Positions 62,305-64,000 of a DNA stretch of 64,000 bases are shown one piece after another. The stretch is from CAZXWN01 sp964644695 [NCBI: uncultured bacterium] (lineage in GTDB: Bacteria; UBP4; UBA4092). Position numbers and translations under genes: made by a program. Within the stretch, counting starts at the first letter, position 1; each line of letters starts with the position of its first letter. The stretch covers positions 231,241-295,240 of the forward strand of contig CAZXWN010000002.1 of NCBI GenBank assembly GCA_964644695.1. Reading direction: 5' to 3'. The notes beneath the pieces are model-generated. The model saw nothing but the letters and a program-made list of their open reading frames with translations, did not search any database and was not told where the DNA came from.

Positions 62305-63294
62305 TTATACGAATGGAAGTTGGATGGGTTTACCTGTCTCAGCAGATTTATATGCGCCAAGAGCTAATTCCATGGCAGCCATACCATCTTCTCCTGAGAT
62401 GAAAACGGGTTTATCGTTTTCAACAGAATCAATGAAAGAGGCTACGAGACCTGCATCCGTGTTGGAACCCCAGTATTGATAACGCATGGAGGTATCCTTA
62501 ATACTGTAAAGGTTAAACTTCTGGTTAAACATATCAACATTTACAGCACCTTTGGTTCCTAGAATACGCATGGTGACATCACCCCACGTTGGGTAATATT
62601 TGGGGTTGCGTGACCAACTGGGATCCAGAGAGCATATGATATTCTTTTCCATTTTCATGGAAAGAGTACCACAGTCGTCACATTCAAGTTCCGGATGGAA
62701 TTTTTTGTCAATCTCAGCATATACTTCAGTGAAATTGGCTCCTGTGAACCAGCGAATCAAATCAGCAACATGGACGGTATGGTCCATGACTGCACCACCA
62801 CCCGATAATGCTTTATCAACAAACCAGCCACCTGGCATAGAACCACGGTTTGTACCTGCAATAGCAATAATGTCTCCCAGTTTGCCATCAGCCACTAATT
62901 GCTGGGCACGCATAACGGCAGGGGAGAACCGACAGGGAAATGCGGTCATCAATTTAACATTATTTTTCTTACAGACATCAATCATGTCTTGTGCGTCTTC
63001 CATGCTGACTGATATGGGTTTTTCACACATGACATGCTTTTTTGCATTAGCTGCTTTGATAGTGACTTCTTTGTGATGAACATTTGCTGTGGTGACAACC
63101 ACGGCATCTACTTTGGACAGAAGCTCATCTATATCACGGAACCAAGGTTTCTGAATGATTTCAGAGACTTTTTTTGCGCGTTCTTCGTTATCATCCCAGA
63201 AGCCGACAAAATCAACATTTTTCAAGAGTTTCAGGCCATGAGCATAACCACCTGCATGCATATGGGCGAAACTTAATACACCTGCTTTGACCAT
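62305..63294 (-). CDS. Gfo/Idh/MocA-family oxidoreductase
   Basis: This 329-residue protein has a Rossmann N-domain, the CEKPISVSMEDA motif near 92, FPCRFSPAVMRAQQLVADGKLGD near 120, and the GGGAVMDHTVHVADLIRWF motif near 166 (with Asp/His) typical of the family. It starts less canonically (VKAGVLSFAHMHAGGYAHG instead of GxGxxG), which may reflect a nucleotide site variant. It lies 18 nt after the next upstream gene, also of this family, so they form an operon. Sugar or cyclitol dehydrogenase activity is likely. Confidence 0.87.
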   Translation of the reverse strand: MVKAGVLSFAHMHAGGYAHGLKLLKNVDFVGFWDDNEERAKKVSEIIQKPWFRDIDELLSKVDAVVVTTANVHHKEVTIKAANAKKHVMCEKPISVSMEDAQDMIDVCKKNNVKLMTAFPCRFSPAVMRAQQLVADGKLGDIIAIAGTNRGSMPGGWFVDKALSGGGAVMDHTVHVADLIRWFTGANFTEVYAEIDKKFHPELECDDCGTLSMKMEKNIICSLDPSWSRNPKYYPTWGDVTMRILGTKGAVNVDMFNQKFNLYSIKDTSMRYQYWGSNTDAGLVASFIDSVENDKPVFISGEDGMAAMELALGAYKSAETGKPIQLPFV

Positions 63295-63312
63295 TGTCAG
63301 AATCTCCTCTCG

Positions 63313-64000
63313 TTAGTCAATATTGACTGGTTGGCCAGTTTGGATGGATTCAAGAGCGGCAAGGCCGACCTTGATGGCATAGATGCCGTCATCTACTGTA
63401 ACTCGTGGTGTTTTGTTTTCCTGGATACATTCAATAAAATGCCGAATTTCCGTTGTATATGGAGACTCACTTAAGGGAGATTCGGGAACCGCCACAGCGG
63501 GTTTAGATGTATCAGTCTGTTTCAGGTTAACTTGTAAAGGAGATTCACTGTTTGTAGATTCAATGATACCTTCAGAGCCTGAAACTTCACATTTCACAGT
63601 AAAACCAGAAGGTTCAGCCCAGCTTCCTTCAACATGAGCAATAACACCGCTTTCATAGCGGATCATAACCTGGGCATAATCCATGGGTTCTGCTAACTTT
63701 TGACCAAATAACCCACGGGCAAATACCCGTTTTGGTTTACCAAAGAACCAGTTGAGATAGTCAAAATCATGAATAATTAAGTCCAGTACGCATCCGCCGC
63801 TCATCTGCATATTTTCATACCATTCACGAATACCATGAGGCATGGGAGCAAGACGGCAAGTACGGGCAATTGCTGGTGTTCCAATCTGTCCGGACTCAAT
63901 CAAATGTTTCATATGAGAAAAATCAGGGAAGAATCGAACGACATGACCGACCATGAATTTCTTGTCAGAAGCTTCGACTGCTTTCTTGACTTCATAAGCA
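63313..64000 (-). CDS. Gfo/Idh/MocA-family oxidoreductase, 5' end cut by window edge
   Basis: The reading frame is open to the right edge (at least 228 codons); the visible part begins with helix residues AYEVKKAVEASDKKF and continues MVGHVVRFFPDFSHMKHLIESGQIG, which is the middle of a family member. It contains GGCVLDLIIHDFDYLNWFFGKPK (Asp/His pair) and a C-terminal HFIECIQENKTPRVTVDDGIYA. An internal ATG at 63954 is not a start, because the similarity extends upstream of it. Substrate unknown. It is followed 18 nt later by a paralogous gene. Confidence 0.87.
   Translation of the reverse strand, partial: AYEVKKAVEASDKKFMVGHVVRFFPDFSHMKHLIESGQIGTPAIARTCRLAPMPHGIREWYENMQMSGGCVLDLIIHDFDYLNWFFGKPKRVFARGLFGQKLAEPMDYAQVMIRYESGVIAHVEGSWAEPSGFTVKCEVSGSEGIIESTNSESPLQVNLKQTDTSKPAVAVPESPLSESPYTTEIRHFIECIQENKTPRVTVDDGIYAIKVGLAALESIQTGQPVNID

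Overview
The window looks like a chromosomal segment of an uncultured, probably anaerobic, Gram-negative-type bacterium. Several features point that way: type IV-pilus/type II-secretion genes with a tandem set of small GspG-like pilins, a two-subunit 2-oxoacid:ferredoxin oxidoreductase, a long SRP RNA with an Alu domain next to dnaX, mannose-type PTS permeases, a heparinase-like polysaccharide lyase and three Gfo/Idh/MocA oxidoreductases. That mix is familiar from candidate phyla around the PVC, Omnitrophota, Sumerlaeota and Hydrogenedentota groups. This is an impression from gene content; no marker in the window fixes the phylum. Base composition looks moderate, except for one clearly AT-rich gene (a restriction-modification enzyme).

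Layout. (1) 1-7514: a tightly coupled + strand operon, cut by the left edge. It encodes an unknown protein, a ClpB-like AAA+ ATPase, an NrdG-like radical SAM activase, an FHA protein, a PP2C phosphatase, a membrane-anchored Ser/Thr kinase and a small membrane protein. It ends at a terminator shared with a tRNA-Ala on the other strand. (2) 8003-14371: pilus/secretion ATPase, platform protein and a GspH-like pseudopilin, followed by four paralogous pilin genes on the - strand, each with its own terminator. (3) 14538-27349: metabolic genes, including panE, ornithine decarboxylase plus a deoxyhypusine-synthase-like enzyme (polyamines), the fluoride channel crcB, malic enzyme, an inositol-phosphatase-like protein, an MTH1187-type protein, an oxidoreductase, asd and a secreted heparinase-like lyase. 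(4) 27410-30982: a promoter-driven structured leader RNA ending in a terminator, then korAB and a small membrane protein. (5) 31005-42272 on the - strand: the classic translation/RNA block rimP-nusA-infB-DUF503-rbfA-nrnA-truB-rpsO-pnp-M16 peptidase, with RNA regulatory structures before rimP and before rpsO. (6) 42380-47334: an azoreductase-like flavoprotein, a secreted GH18 protein, and SRP RNA-dnaX-ebfC-recR. (7) 47545-52498: a lone fused restriction-modification enzyme and a TPR lipoprotein-like protein. (8) 52566-57110: an unusual cassette of unknown protein, PLP enzyme, RidA, small protein and B12-dependent mutase-like protein. (9) 57238-64000: PTS IIC, IID, HPr and EI, then argH and two more MocA-type oxidoreductases, the last one cut by the right edge.

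The best candidates for something undescribed are the kinase/phosphatase/FHA operon that also carries a radical SAM activase and a ClpB-type unfoldase (1-7514), the B12/PLP/RidA cassette (52566-57110), and the roughly 200-nt structured RNA before korAB (27463-27661). Three copies of a palindromic REP-like element (18972, 30457, 43108) all lie just 3' of genes.
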